Shown piece by piece: positions 38,514 to 49,418 of a stretch of DNA of 64,000 nucleotides. Every line of letters begins with the position of its first letter. Position 1 is the first letter of the stretch. The stretch is from Trujillonella endophytica (GTDB lineage: Bacteria; Actinomycetota; Actinomycetes; Mycobacteriales; Geodermatophilaceae), in NCBI RefSeq assembly GCF_900110555.1, contig NZ_FOEE01000010.1:62001-126000 (forward strand), written 5' to 3'. The position numbers and the translations under genes were made by a program. The notes under the pieces were generated by a model. It did not search any database and was not told the origin of the DNA. It saw nothing but the letters and a program-made list of their open reading frames with translations.

Positions 38514-40258
38514 AGCACCGTGACGGTGCCGGTCCCACCGTCCACCCGCACCCGAGCTCCGTCGGGGATCACCTCGGTGGCGTCCTGGCACCCGACGACC
38601 GCGGGGATGCCGAACTCGCGCGCCACGATCGCGGCGTGCGAGAGCAGCCCCCCTCGGTCGGTGACGATCGCCCCGAGCCGGGGGAGCACCAGGTTGAACG
38701 CCGGTCCCGTCATCGCGGCGACCAGGACGTCCCCGGCCTGGATGCGGGACAGCTCCTCGCTGCCGGCCAGGACGCGCGCGGTGCCCTCGTGGCTGCCCGG
38801 GCTCACTGCCAGCCCGTGCACCGCCCGCGCCTCGGGGGCGCGGTGCGCGTCCTCGAGGACGGCGCCCACGACGAAGCCGAGGGCCTCGTGGATGCGGGCG
38901 GCGGCCGGTGGCAGCCACTCAGCCGGCACCGGCGGCGCGGGCGGCGGGCCGAACAGCGGCGGCATGTCGCGGTAGGTGGCGGTCCGCCGCCAGCGGACCC
39001 GTTCGGCCACCTCGGCGTGTGAGGGGCCGGAGCCGTCGAGGAGCAGGGACCGCACCTCCGCGGGGTCGAGGTCCACGGCGTCGGCCGGCTCGTCGATCGC
39101 CCCGCGCGCGGCCAGCCGTCGTCCGGCCTCCAGCAGGGCGGCGCGGGCCACGCTGCCGAACAGGCGGTCGGCGTGCACCGCGCGCTCGTCCCGCAGCCGG
39201 TACACCAGCCGGGCCTCGGTGAGCAGGTCCTCGAACTCCGTCCGGTGCTCGGCCGGGACCGCGGCGCGCACCCGGGCGGCGGCGTCCGTCCCGGCCGTCG
39301 CGCGTGCCCGCGGGTCGCTGTGCAGCGCCGCACGGATGCGGGCGACGAGCAGCCCGGGCGCCTCCAGGGAGCCGGGCTCGGCGACGGCGTCCTCCCCGTC
39401 GAGGGGGAGGGCGGCCAGCGCGTGGATGTAGGCGTCGGCCCGGGCGCCCACCGGATCCGGGCTGCGCAGCAGCCGGCTCAGGGCCTCGTCGGCGGGCAGG
39501 GTCTCGTCGGTGGCGACGGCGGTCGCCGCCGGGTCCCCGCGCAGAGCCCGGACCAGCGCGGCCAGCTCGTCGGGGGCGCCCTCGGTCACCGGGCTGGCCC
39601 CGGCCAGGCAGGCGAGCACCTCGGCGGGGGGCAGCCCCGTCCAGCGGATGGCGTGCACGACGAGGTCGCCGACCGGCAGCATCGCCGGGGCGTTGTGCCG
39701 GTGGTGCTGGAGGACGCCCTCGGCGAACGCCCGTGCGCACCGGTCGACGTGGTCGCACAGGGCCGCGTCGTCCAGGCTCCCGAGGTCGACCCGCACCAGG
39801 TCCGCGTGCCGCCGGTGCAGCGCCGGCTTGATCTCGTCGTCCCAGCGCCGCAGGTCGCCCCGCCACCGCCGCTCGGCGAGCACCGTCGCCGCCGTCGCCA
39901 CCCGCTCCCGGAGGGCCGGCGCGGTCTCCAGCAGCTCCCGGAACACGGGCTCCGGCGGTGGGCCGGCGGCCTCCGGCGGGGCGCCGACGGGCCGCAGCCG
40001 CTGGTAGAGGAACCCGTCGACGATGACCGCGTCGAGGGACTCGAGCAGGCTGCCGTAGCGGGCGAGGGTCTCCTGGAAGCCGGCCTCGAACGGCGCCGTG
40101 ATCAGCGAGGACGTGAACCGGCACAGCGGCCGGGGCACGTGGCTGCCGTCCTGGACCCACGAGCCGGGACCCGGGGCCGTCCAGCGGCCGGGATCCGGAC
40201 GGCCGGCGGTCGTGGTGGGAGCCGCTCCGGCGGCCTCCTGGCTCCTGCTCGCGTCCAT
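38510..40258 (-). CDS. Histidine (PEP-mobile) subunit of a PEP-synthase-like dikinase
   Basis: A 582-residue protein with no ATP-grasp domain. Residues 30-470 form a long region resembling the acceptor-binding part of rifampin phosphotransferase-like enzymes (RPLCRFTSSLITAPFEAGF). Residues 480-582 are the mobile domain, with the phospho-accepting His541 in GGLLSHAAIVAREFGIPAVVG (split: GGLLSHAAIV and AREFGIPAVVG). The acceptor is unknown. This subunit split (His protein plus ATP protein) parallels phenylphosphate synthase. ATG start with GGGGAGG 4 bases upstream; first gene of the operon. Confidence 0.85.
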   Translation of the reverse strand: MDASRSQEAAGAAPTTTAGRPDPGRWTAPGPGSWVQDGSHVPRPLCRFTSSLITAPFEAGFQETLARYGSLLESLDAVIVDGFLYQRLRPVGAPPEAAGPPPEPVFRELLETAPALRERVATAATVLAERRWRGDLRRWDDEIKPALHRRHADLVRVDLGSLDDAALCDHVDRCARAFAEGVLQHHRHNAPAMLPVGDLVVHAIRWTGLPPAEVLACLAGASPVTEGAPDELAALVRALRGDPAATAVATDETLPADEALSRLLRSPDPVGARADAYIHALAALPLDGEDAVAEPGSLEAPGLLVARIRAALHSDPRARATAGTDAAARVRAAVPAEHRTEFEDLLTEARLVYRLRDERAVHADRLFGSVARAALLEAGRRLAARGAIDEPADAVDLDPAEVRSLLLDGSGPSHAEVAERVRWRRTATYRDMPPLFGPPPAPPVPAEWLPPAAARIHEALGFVVGAVLEDAHRAPEARAVHGLAVSPGSHEGTARVLAGSEELSRIQAGDVLVAAMTGPAFNLVLPRLGAIVTDRGGLLSHAAIVAREFGIPAVVGCQDATEVIPDGARVRVDGGTGTVTVL

Positions 40259-40338
40259 GACGCCTCCCCGGGCGGGTGGGGGCGGACGCTAGCGGCCCGG
40301 CGGCGCACGGTGACAGGGCCCAAGGCCCCGGCCGCAGG

Positions 40339-40812
40339 TCAGCCGCGGAGGGAGAAGCGGGCCAGCGAGGCGCGGGCCTCCTCGGCCCGGCTCGGGTCGC
40401 ACATCACGTCGTACCGGCCGGCGACGATCCGGCTGGTGCTGGTGAAGTCGCGCCGGCCCCGGGTGGCGGCGTATCCCATGCCGGCGAACAGGGCACCGAA
40501 GAGCAGGCCGACGAGCAGGCCGGTGAACACCGACCCGAGCCAGTTGCTGCCGTCCTCGGAGAACATCCCCAGCAGCAGGCCGACGAACAGGCCCCACCAG
40601 GCGCCCCCGGCGGCGCCCGCGCTCAGGGCGCGACCCCAGGTCATCCGCCCGGTGACCTTCTCGACCTGCTTGAGGTCCGATCCGATGATCGTCACGTTCT
40701 CGACGGGGAACTTCTCGTCCGACAGGAAGTCGACCGCGGCCTGGGCCTGCTCGTAGCTGTCATAGGACCCGACCTGGACGCCGCCGAGCGGCATCGACAC
40801 CGACATGGACAT
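40339..40812 (-). CDS. General-stress-protein-17M-like membrane protein
   Basis: A 157-residue protein of the general stress protein 17M/YflT-like type in actinobacteria. The N-terminal part GSYDSYEQAQAAVDFLSDE is the DUF1269-like alpha-beta module. Two helices (ALSAGAAGGAWWGLFVGLLL and WLGSVFTGLLVGLLFGALFA) follow, then the basic tail. ATG 40812 has AGGAGG 5 bases upstream; a GTG at 40818 overlaps that site and is rejected. It is likely stress-induced; inference. Confidence 0.82.
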   Translation of the reverse strand: MSMSVSMPLGGVQVGSYDSYEQAQAAVDFLSDEKFPVENVTIIGSDLKQVEKVTGRMTWGRALSAGAAGGAWWGLFVGLLLGMFSEDGSNWLGSVFTGLLVGLLFGALFAGMGYAATRGRRDFTSTSRIVAGRYDVMCDPSRAEEARASLARFSLRG

Positions 40813-40865
40813 GGGCACCTCCTACCCGCAGGCAAACGGAGGACACGTCCGGAGTGTTCCGGCGG

Positions 40866-41768
40866 TCAGCGGTGCCGGCGCACTCCGAAGACGATGTCCT
40901 CCCACGCGGGGATGCGCGCCCGCGGGTCCTCGTCCTCGCCGTCGGTGCGGCCCAGGACCACCGTGTCGTGCTCGGCGATCTCGTCGAGGTCGACCTCGGG
41001 GTCGGCGGCCCGGCGGGAGTGGTCGGCGTAGCCGTCGCCGGGGACGACGTCGCGGACCTGCTCCTCGGCGTCGGCCGGCTCGGACTCCGGCACCTGCTCG
41101 GTCACGAAGGCGACCGGCCGGGAGCGGTGCAGCGGGGACGCGGGCAGCCCGGCCGGCACGTCGGGGACGACCCGGACCAGGCGGGTGCCCTCGGCGAAGT
41201 CGGTGGTGGCCGCGTCGACGGGCACGACGGTGCGGCCGGGGATGTCGTAGGCCCAGCGGGTGACGCCGGACTTCGCGCCGGCCTGCCAGGCGGCGGTCAC
41301 CTGCCACACGCCGTCCGTGGCGCGGGCGGAGTCCCACCGGACGGCGTCGAGATCGGTGCCCAGCAGTCGCAGGCGCTCGGCCATGAACTGCTGCAGCGGC
41401 GGGGCCATGCTGCCGTCGGACAGCCGGACCCGGGCCTCGCGGGCCTGCTCGGCGATGCGCTCGCGCTCCTGGAGCACCGGGTGGGCGAACCGCAGCACCC
41501 GCTCCAGGCGCAGCCCCGCGGCCTCGGCCAGCTGCTCCGGCGTCTCGCCGGCGCGGATGCGGGCCTGGATGACCCGCGGCGGCAGGCTGGTCCCCAGGTC
41601 GACGTCGATCTGCCCCAGCCGGCGGGTGTCCCCGCGGGCGGCGGCCCGGACGCGGTCGTCCACGGGGAGCAGGAACCGCTCGCCGTCGTCGCCGGGCTCG
41701 GCGCCCTCGGCGACGAGCACCAGGTCGGAGCCGTCGTCGGACAACCCCACGAGGCGCAGCGTGCGCAT
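40866..41768 (-). CDS. sepH: Septation protein SepH (DUF3071)
   Basis: A 300-residue SepH. The N-terminal DUF3071 domain (MRTLRLVGLSDDGSDLVLVA, then ERFLLPVDDRVRAAARGD) with a helix-turn-helix-like ETPEQLAEAAGLRLERVL near 75-92 is complete. An acidic disordered linker follows (about 200-280). The conserved C-terminal motif RARIPAWEDIVFGVRRHR is present. In Streptomyces and mycobacteria SepH binds and promotes assembly of FtsZ. ATG with GGAGG upstream. Position two genes before serC matches mycobacteria (Rv0883c, Rv0884c). Confidence 0.92.
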   Translation of the reverse strand: MRTLRLVGLSDDGSDLVLVAEGAEPGDDGERFLLPVDDRVRAAARGDTRRLGQIDVDLGTSLPPRVIQARIRAGETPEQLAEAAGLRLERVLRFAHPVLQERERIAEQAREARVRLSDGSMAPPLQQFMAERLRLLGTDLDAVRWDSARATDGVWQVTAAWQAGAKSGVTRWAYDIPGRTVVPVDAATTDFAEGTRLVRVVPDVPAGLPASPLHRSRPVAFVTEQVPESEPADAEEQVRDVVPGDGYADHSRRAADPEVDLDEIAEHDTVVLGRTDGEDEDPRARIPAWEDIVFGVRRHR

Positions 41769-42047
41769 GGGCGTCCTCCGTCGTCAGTCGTTCCGGGATG
41801 GACCGGCGTCCGAGGCTATCCGCGCCCGGCGTGCTATCCCCCGCAGGCTCGCCCGGCGTGGCGGGAGTTGTTGCCGGCGACATCCGGACGCAACACGGCC
41901 CCTCCACTGTGGCGGATGGGGCTGCTGCGTCGACGGCGCGGGCCCTGCGGAGTGCGTGCGCTGCCACACCACGTCGGCGTGCGACCCTCCCGCGGGCCGC
42001 CGTCCGGAGCCGCCGGGCGCGCATCGCCCACCAGCCGAGGAGGTGCC

Positions 42048-43937
42048 GTGGCCAGCCCGCTGTTCGCCCCGCCGCCCGCCGTCCCCGCGGGCCTCGGGAC
42101 CGGCCTGACCACCGAGGTCCGGCTGGCCGTCGCGGAGGTCGCCGGCGCCGCCGGCGCCTGGTGCCCCGCGCTCTCCCCGGCCGGCGACCTGGTCGCCTAC
42201 GTCACCGACCGCTCGGGCATCCCCCGGCTGGAGGTGCTCCCCGTCGGCGCGGGCGGCTCGGCCGCGACGCTGCCGCTGGTGCTCTCCGGCCCGGAGCAGG
42301 AGGTCGTCTCCGTCGCCTGGGCCCCCGACGGCGCCTGGCTGGCCTACCTGGTGAGCCCCGGCGGATCGATCTGCGCGGAGCTGCACGTGGTCCGCCCCGA
42401 CGGCAGCGACGCCCGCCTGGTGGCCGGGGAGGACCCGCGCGCCGCCGTCTTCGCCGGGCATTGGACGCGCCCCGGCCACTACGTGTGCTCCATCGCGCCG
42501 GGCACCGGACCGGACGCCGACGTCGTCCTGATCGACGTCGAGACCGGCGCGCACCGCACGCTGGCCCGCGGCGGCTTCCTCTCCGTGACGGCCGTCTCCG
42601 CCGACGAGCGCCGGGTGCTCGCCCGCCGCGGCCCGCGCGGCTACCGGCACGTGGTCCTCGTCGACGTCGCGACCGGCGAGGCCCGCCGCGTGATCGGGCT
42701 GGACGCCCCCGGCGGCATCGCCTCCGAGGACGGCCGCTTCGCCCCCGACGGCCGGTCGGTGCTGCTGCGGGCCGCGCTGCCCGGCCCCCCCGGCGCCGAC
42801 CGCGCGGGCCTGGTCGAGGTGCCGCTGGCCGACGACGGCACCCCCGGCGCCGGCCGCGTCGTCCTCTGCCGGCCCGACGCCGACCTCGACGCCTACGCCG
42901 TGCGGCCCGACGGGTCCGTGCTCGCGGTGTGGAACGCCGGCGGCGTCTCGCGACTGGCGGTGCACGACCTGGCCTGCGGAGCGGTCGTCGAGCGCATCCC
43001 GCTGCCCGAGCCCGTGCTGCCGGGCTGGTCGCTGGCGGCGGACGGCGCGACGATGGTCGCCGAGCTCACCGGCCCGCACGCCCCGCGCGGGCTGTGGTCG
43101 GTGCCGCTGGCCGCGGCCGGGACGCCGGCCCGCCTGCACTCGCTGCCGCGCCGGCCCGACCGCGCGCTGTCGGTCGACCCGGTCCGGATCGACTACCGCG
43201 GCGACGACGGCACGCCCCTGCACGGCTGGCTGTACACCCCGCCGGACGTGCACGGGCCCAACCGCACGGTGGTCAGCTTCCACGGCGGCCCCGAGGGGCA
43301 GGAGCGCCCGGCCTGGTCGCCGGTGGCGCAGTCGCTGGTCGCCGCCGGGCTCACCGTGTTCGCGCCCAACGTCCGCGGCTCCGGGGGACAGGGGCGGGCC
43401 TTCATGTGCGCCGACGACGGCGCCGCGCGCGAGGCGTCCTTCGCCGACGTCCCCACCACGGTGCGGTTCCTCCTCGACGAGGGGATCGCGGCGCCGGGGC
43501 AGGTCGGCGCCCACGGGTGGTCCTACGGCGGCTACCTGACGCTGGTGGCGCTGACCCGCTGGCCCGAGCTGTTCGCCGCCGGGGTCTCGGTGGCCGGCAT
43601 GAGCGACCTGCGCAGCTTCTTCGCCGGGACCGAGCCGTGGATGGCCGCGGCCTCGGTGACCGAGTACGGGGACCCCGTGGCCGACCGCGAGATGCTGGCG
43701 GCGATCTCCCCGATGACGGCGCTGGACCGGCTGACCGCCCCGGTGCTGCTGGCCCACGGCGACCGCGACACCAACGTGCCGGTCGCCGAGTCGGTGCAGG
43801 CCCACCAGGCGCTGCTGGCCCTCGGCGCGACCAGCGAGCTGCTCCTGCTGCCCGGCGAGGGGCACACGGTCGTCGGGCGCGAGCACGTGGTGGAGCTCGC
43901 CGAGCGGGTCGCGGAGTGGTTCACCCGGTGGCTCTAG
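42048..43937 (+). CDS. S9 family prolyl oligopeptidase-like peptidase
   Basis: A 629-residue two-domain peptidase. Residues 1-350 form a beta-propeller made of WD/TolB-like repeats (SPAGDLVAYVTDRSG, DGAWLAYLVSPGG). The alpha/beta-hydrolase domain has HGGPEGQERPAW (oxyanion side), catalytic Ser in GWSYGGYLT near 489-493, Asp in HGDRDTNVP near 573 and His in GEGHTVV near 606. Acylaminoacyl- or dipeptidyl-peptidase-like; probably cytoplasmic (no signal peptide). GTG at 42048 with GAGGAGG 6 bases upstream. Followed by two palindromes. Confidence 0.92.
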   Translation: MASPLFAPPPAVPAGLGTGLTTEVRLAVAEVAGAAGAWCPALSPAGDLVAYVTDRSGIPRLEVLPVGAGGSAATLPLVLSGPEQEVVSVAWAPDGAWLAYLVSPGGSICAELHVVRPDGSDARLVAGEDPRAAVFAGHWTRPGHYVCSIAPGTGPDADVVLIDVETGAHRTLARGGFLSVTAVSADERRVLARRGPRGYRHVVLVDVATGEARRVIGLDAPGGIASEDGRFAPDGRSVLLRAALPGPPGADRAGLVEVPLADDGTPGAGRVVLCRPDADLDAYAVRPDGSVLAVWNAGGVSRLAVHDLACGAVVERIPLPEPVLPGWSLAADGATMVAELTGPHAPRGLWSVPLAAAGTPARLHSLPRRPDRALSVDPVRIDYRGDDGTPLHGWLYTPPDVHGPNRTVVSFHGGPEGQERPAWSPVAQSLVAAGLTVFAPNVRGSGGQGRAFMCADDGAAREASFADVPTTVRFLLDEGIAAPGQVGAHGWSYGGYLTLVALTRWPELFAAGVSVAGMSDLRSFFAGTEPWMAAASVTEYGDPVADREMLAAISPMTALDRLTAPVLLAHGDRDTNVPVAESVQAHQALLALGATSELLLLPGEGHTVVGREHVVELAERVAEWFTRWL

Positions 43938-43969
43938 GAACCGCCGAGATCGGCGATCTCGGCGGTTCC
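43937..43969. terminator. 33-bp perfect palindrome after S9 gene
   Basis: 15-bp arms GGAACCGCCGAGATC and complement, spacer GGC. It overlaps the last base of the stop codon. Same core as the repeats at 14 and 43981. Confidence 0.75.
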
Positions 43970-43980
43970 AGGCGCTGATG

Positions 43981-44005
43981 CCGCCGAGATCGCCGATCTC
44001 GGCGG
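43981..44005. terminator. 25-bp palindrome, second of tandem pair
   Basis: Arms CCGCCGAGATC and complement, spacer GCC. Tandem with the previous palindrome (start-to-start 44 bases), between convergent S9 and serC genes. Confidence 0.7.
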
Positions 44006-44017
44006 GAGGGGCGGGCG

Positions 44018-46355
<2,338 letters not shown>

Positions 46356-46477
46356 CTCGCATGCTCCTCTGCGCGCGGGATCGTGCGCCGGGTCGCGGCG
46401 CACGACAACGGTCGAACAGTAGGCCCAGGCCGCGGGCGCGGCGCAGCCGGGGCGGGAGCGGTGGCAGCATCGGACGG

Positions 46478-47137
46478 GTGCCCGACCTCTCCCGCATGCG
46501 CAGGGACTACGACCGGCCCGTACTGGCCGAGGACGACGTGGCGACCACCTGGGTGGAGCAGTTCGACCGGTGGTTCGCCGACGTCGTCGCCGCCGGGATC
46601 GACGACCCGAACGCGGTGGTGGTCGCCACCGCCGACGCCGACGGCGTCCCGGACGCGCGGATCGTGCTCGTGAAGGGCTACGACGCGTCGGGCTTCGTCT
46701 TCGGCACCAGCTACGCGTCGGCCAAGGGCGCGCAGCTGGCCGTCAACCCGCGCGCGGCCCTGGTCTTCCCCTGGCACGCGCTCCAGCGCCAGGTGCGCGT
46801 GACCGGCCGGGTCGAGCGCATCGGCGACACCGCCTCCGACGCGCTGTGGGACCCGCGCCCCCGGGAGGCGCAGCTGGCCGCCGCCGCGTCCGTGCAGTCG
46901 ACCGTGGTGGGCTCCCGTGCCGAGCTCGAGGAGCGCGTCCGGGCGCTCGACGCCGGGACGCCCGCGGGGCCGGTGCCCCGGCCGGCGGCGTGGGGCGGCT
47001 ACCGGGTGGTGCCCGAGACGGTGGAGTTCTGGCAGGGCGGCCCGGGGCGGCTGCACGACCGGCTGCGGTTCGTCCGCCCGGCCGGGGACGACGGCGCAGC
47101 GGGGGGTGGCTGGCTCCTGCAGCGCCTCGCCCCGTGA
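46478..47137 (+). CDS. pdxH: Pyridoxamine 5'-phosphate oxidase
   Basis: A 219-residue FMN enzyme making PLP from PNP/PMP. PDARIVLVKGYD near 58-69, then FGTSYASAKGAQLAVNPRAA near 75-94 and FPWHALQRQVRVTGRVER near 97-114 (FMN/PNP contacts), ending LHDRLRFVR. Length is typical. GTG 46478 with CAGCAT 7 bases upstream suggests a leaderless mRNA. GTGA overlap with the MFS gene. PLP serves the SerC next door. Confidence 0.92.
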   Translation: MPDLSRMRRDYDRPVLAEDDVATTWVEQFDRWFADVVAAGIDDPNAVVVATADADGVPDARIVLVKGYDASGFVFGTSYASAKGAQLAVNPRAALVFPWHALQRQVRVTGRVERIGDTASDALWDPRPREAQLAAAASVQSTVVGSRAELEERVRALDAGTPAGPVPRPAAWGGYRVVPETVEFWQGGPGRLHDRLRFVRPAGDDGAAGGGWLLQRLAP

Positions 47138-48510
47138 CGAGGGACCCCGCCGCCCCGCAGGCCCGGCGCGGGTCCCTGCCGCGGAGCCGCTGGGCGATCG
47201 ACACCTCCCCGCTGCAGAACCCGCACTACCGGCGGCTGTTCTGGGGGATCGCCGCCACGATGCTCGGTCAGCAGATGACGCTGGTCGCCGTTCCGTACCA
47301 GGTCTACGCCCTGACCGGGTCCTCGCTGCTGGTCGGCGTCACCTCCGTGGTCGCGCTCGTGCCCCTGGTCGTCTTCGGCCTGCTCGGCGGCGCGATCGCC
47401 GACGCGATGGACCGCCGGCGGCTGATGCTGGTCACCGCCGCCGGGTCGGCGGGGACCAGCGCGCTGCTCGCCCTGCAGGCGCTCCTGCCCGGCGGCGGCA
47501 ACCTGTGGCTGCTGTGGGTGCTCACCGCGGCGGTCTCCGGCTTCAGCGCGGTCAACCAGCCGGCCCGCAGCGCGGTGATCCCCGCGCTGGTCGGGCCGGC
47601 CGGCGTGCCCGCGGCGAACGCGCTGTCGATGACGGTGCGCCAGGTCGGCGTCATCGTGGGGCCGCTGCTGGCCGGCCTGCTCATCGCCGTCGGCGACCTG
47701 TTCGTCGCCTACGCGGTCGACGCCGCCGGCTTCGTCGTCGCCCTCCTGCTGCTGCGCGGGTTGCCCTCGCTCCCGCCGGGGCGGGCGGCGGCCGGACCGC
47801 TGCGGCTGGGCGCCGCGGTGCGAGGCGTGGGCGAGGGGTTCGCGTTCCTGCGCACGCAACCGGTGCTGCTCATGACGTTCGTCGTCGACGTCCTGGCGAT
47901 GCTGCTGGCGTGGCCGCAGGCGGTGTTCCCCGAGCTCACCGAGACCCGGTTCGCCGACTCGCCGAACGCGCTGGGGTGGCTGTTCGCCGGCATCTCCATC
48001 GGCGCCCTGGGCATGGGACTGACGTCGGGCTGGGTCTCGCGGGTCGACCGGCAGGGCGCGGTGGTGATCGCGGCCATCGCCGTGTGGGGAGTGGCGATCG
48101 TCGGGTTCGGGCTGGCGCCGTCGCTGTGGCTGGCGGTGCTCTGCCTGGCCGCCGCGGGCGCCGGCGACATGGTCAGTGCCGTGCTGCGGTCGTCGATGCT
48201 GCAACTGGCCGCGCCGGAGGAGATGCGCGGCCGGATGCAGGGGGTCTTCCTCGTGGTGGTCGCCGGCGGGCCGCGGCTGGGCGATCTGCGGGCGGGGGCG
48301 CTCGCCAGCCCGGCCGGGGTCAGCGTGGCGATGGTCTCCGGCGGGATCGCCACCGTCGTCGCCATGGTCGTGGTCGCGCTGGCCGTGCCCTCGTTCTGGC
48401 TGTTCCGCGCGTCGCGGTCGGCGCAGCCGAGCGCGACCGAAGGCGGAGCCCGGCCCGCCTCGCCCGCCCCCGAGAGTGGCGAGAGCCGGCCGGGCTCCAC
48501 CCCGTCGTGA
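47134..48510 (+). CDS. MFS exporter (EntS-like)
   Basis: A 458-residue 12-helix transporter. NPHYRRLFWGIAATMLGQQM at the N-terminus and GAIADAMDRRRLML near 90 (motif A) identify the MFS_3/EntS group. Shares mRNA with pdxH through a GTGA overlap, so it may move a vitamin-B6-related or unrelated drug; no evidence for either. The last 40 residues are Ser/Pro/Ala-rich. It is followed by the second copy of the 62-bp repeat. Confidence 0.85.
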   Translation: MTRDPAAPQARRGSLPRSRWAIDTSPLQNPHYRRLFWGIAATMLGQQMTLVAVPYQVYALTGSSLLVGVTSVVALVPLVVFGLLGGAIADAMDRRRLMLVTAAGSAGTSALLALQALLPGGGNLWLLWVLTAAVSGFSAVNQPARSAVIPALVGPAGVPAANALSMTVRQVGVIVGPLLAGLLIAVGDLFVAYAVDAAGFVVALLLLRGLPSLPPGRAAAGPLRLGAAVRGVGEGFAFLRTQPVLLMTFVVDVLAMLLAWPQAVFPELTETRFADSPNALGWLFAGISIGALGMGLTSGWVSRVDRQGAVVIAAIAVWGVAIVGFGLAPSLWLAVLCLAAAGAGDMVSAVLRSSMLQLAAPEEMRGRMQGVFLVVVAGGPRLGDLRAGALASPAGVSVAMVSGGIATVVAMVVVALAVPSFWLFRASRSAQPSATEGGARPASPAPESGESRPGSTPS

Positions 48511-48585
48511 CGAGCGGGGCGGGGGGAGGGTACTCGATGGTTCCGGAACCGCGCTCGGCGTCACGTCGTTGCTTCCGAGCGACGC

Positions 48586-48647
48586 TGCCGGCGCTTTCCG
48601 GACGCCGCCGGGGCGATCCCGCCGGGATCGTCGGGAACTCGCCGGCA
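48586..48647. repeat. 62-bp dispersed palindromic repeat, copy B
   Basis: Outer arms TGCCGGCG and CGCCGGCA are perfect here. Matches copy A at 13158-13219 (52 of 62 positions). Lies between the convergent MFS and UdgX genes. Confidence 0.65.
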
Positions 48648-48663
48648 GAGCGCCGCGACACCG

Positions 48664-49335
48664 TCAGGCGAGGGCGCGCGCCACCACCGTCAGGTCGGCG
48701 ACGAGCGCGTCGTACGCGGCCGGCCGGGCCTCCTCCGGGGTGCGCAGCACGGCCGAGGGGTGGGTCGTCGCGAGCATCCAGGTCTGGTGCGGGGCGTCCT
48801 CGTCGTCGTCGGCGGGCTCGACCGCGACGGCGCCCGGCGGCGTCCACGGCAGCAGCTGCCCGCGGTCGGCGGTGATCCGGAAGGACGGCGAGATCAGCGC
48901 CCGGGCCGCGGTCGCGCCGAGGCAGACGACGACCTCGGGCTTGAGCACCTCGAACTCCGCCTCCAGCCACGGCCGGCAGGCGCGCAGGTGCTCGGCCCCC
49001 GGGGACTGGTGGATGCGCCGCTTGGCGGTCGGGGTGAAGCGGAAGTGCTTGACGGCGTTCGTGACGTAGGCGTCGCGGCGCTCGATGCCGGCCTCGGCCA
49101 GGGCGCGGTCGAGCAGCCGGCCGGCCGGGCCGACGAACGGCTCGCCGGAGCGGTCCTCCTGGTCGCCCGGCTGCTCGCCGACGAACACGATCCGGGCGGT
49201 CTCCGGGCCCTCCCCGAACACGGTCTGCGTGGCCGGCTCCCAGAGCTCGCAGGCGCGGCAGCCGGCGGCCGCCGCCCGCAGCCCGGGCAGGCCCACGCCC
49301 GAGGGCGGGGCGGCCGGCTCGTTCTCCTGGCTCAT
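48664..49335 (-). CDS. UdgX-type uracil-DNA glycosylase
   Basis: A 223-residue family-4-like glycosylase with UdgX hallmarks. GEQPGDQED is at 53-61, KRRIH at 105-109 and HPSAVLR at 192-198; four Cys (26, 29, 120, 138) can hold the 4Fe-4S cluster. The KRRIH loop is specific to UdgX, where the His (His109 in M. smegmatis) links covalently to the abasic site after uracil removal. The His here is also residue 109. ATG 49335; stands alone. Confidence 0.92.
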   Translation of the reverse strand: MSQENEPAAPPSGVGLPGLRAAAAGCRACELWEPATQTVFGEGPETARIVFVGEQPGDQEDRSGEPFVGPAGRLLDRALAEAGIERRDAYVTNAVKHFRFTPTAKRRIHQSPGAEHLRACRPWLEAEFEVLKPEVVVCLGATAARALISPSFRITADRGQLLPWTPPGAVAVEPADDDEDAPHQTWMLATTHPSAVLRTPEEARPAAYDALVADLTVVARALA

Positions 49336-49418
49336 GCCCCGATGACACCCCACTCGGCCGCCGGCCGCGCGGCGGGCGACGTTACGGTCGCGCAGACGCA
49401 CCCGACGAGGGGAAACCA

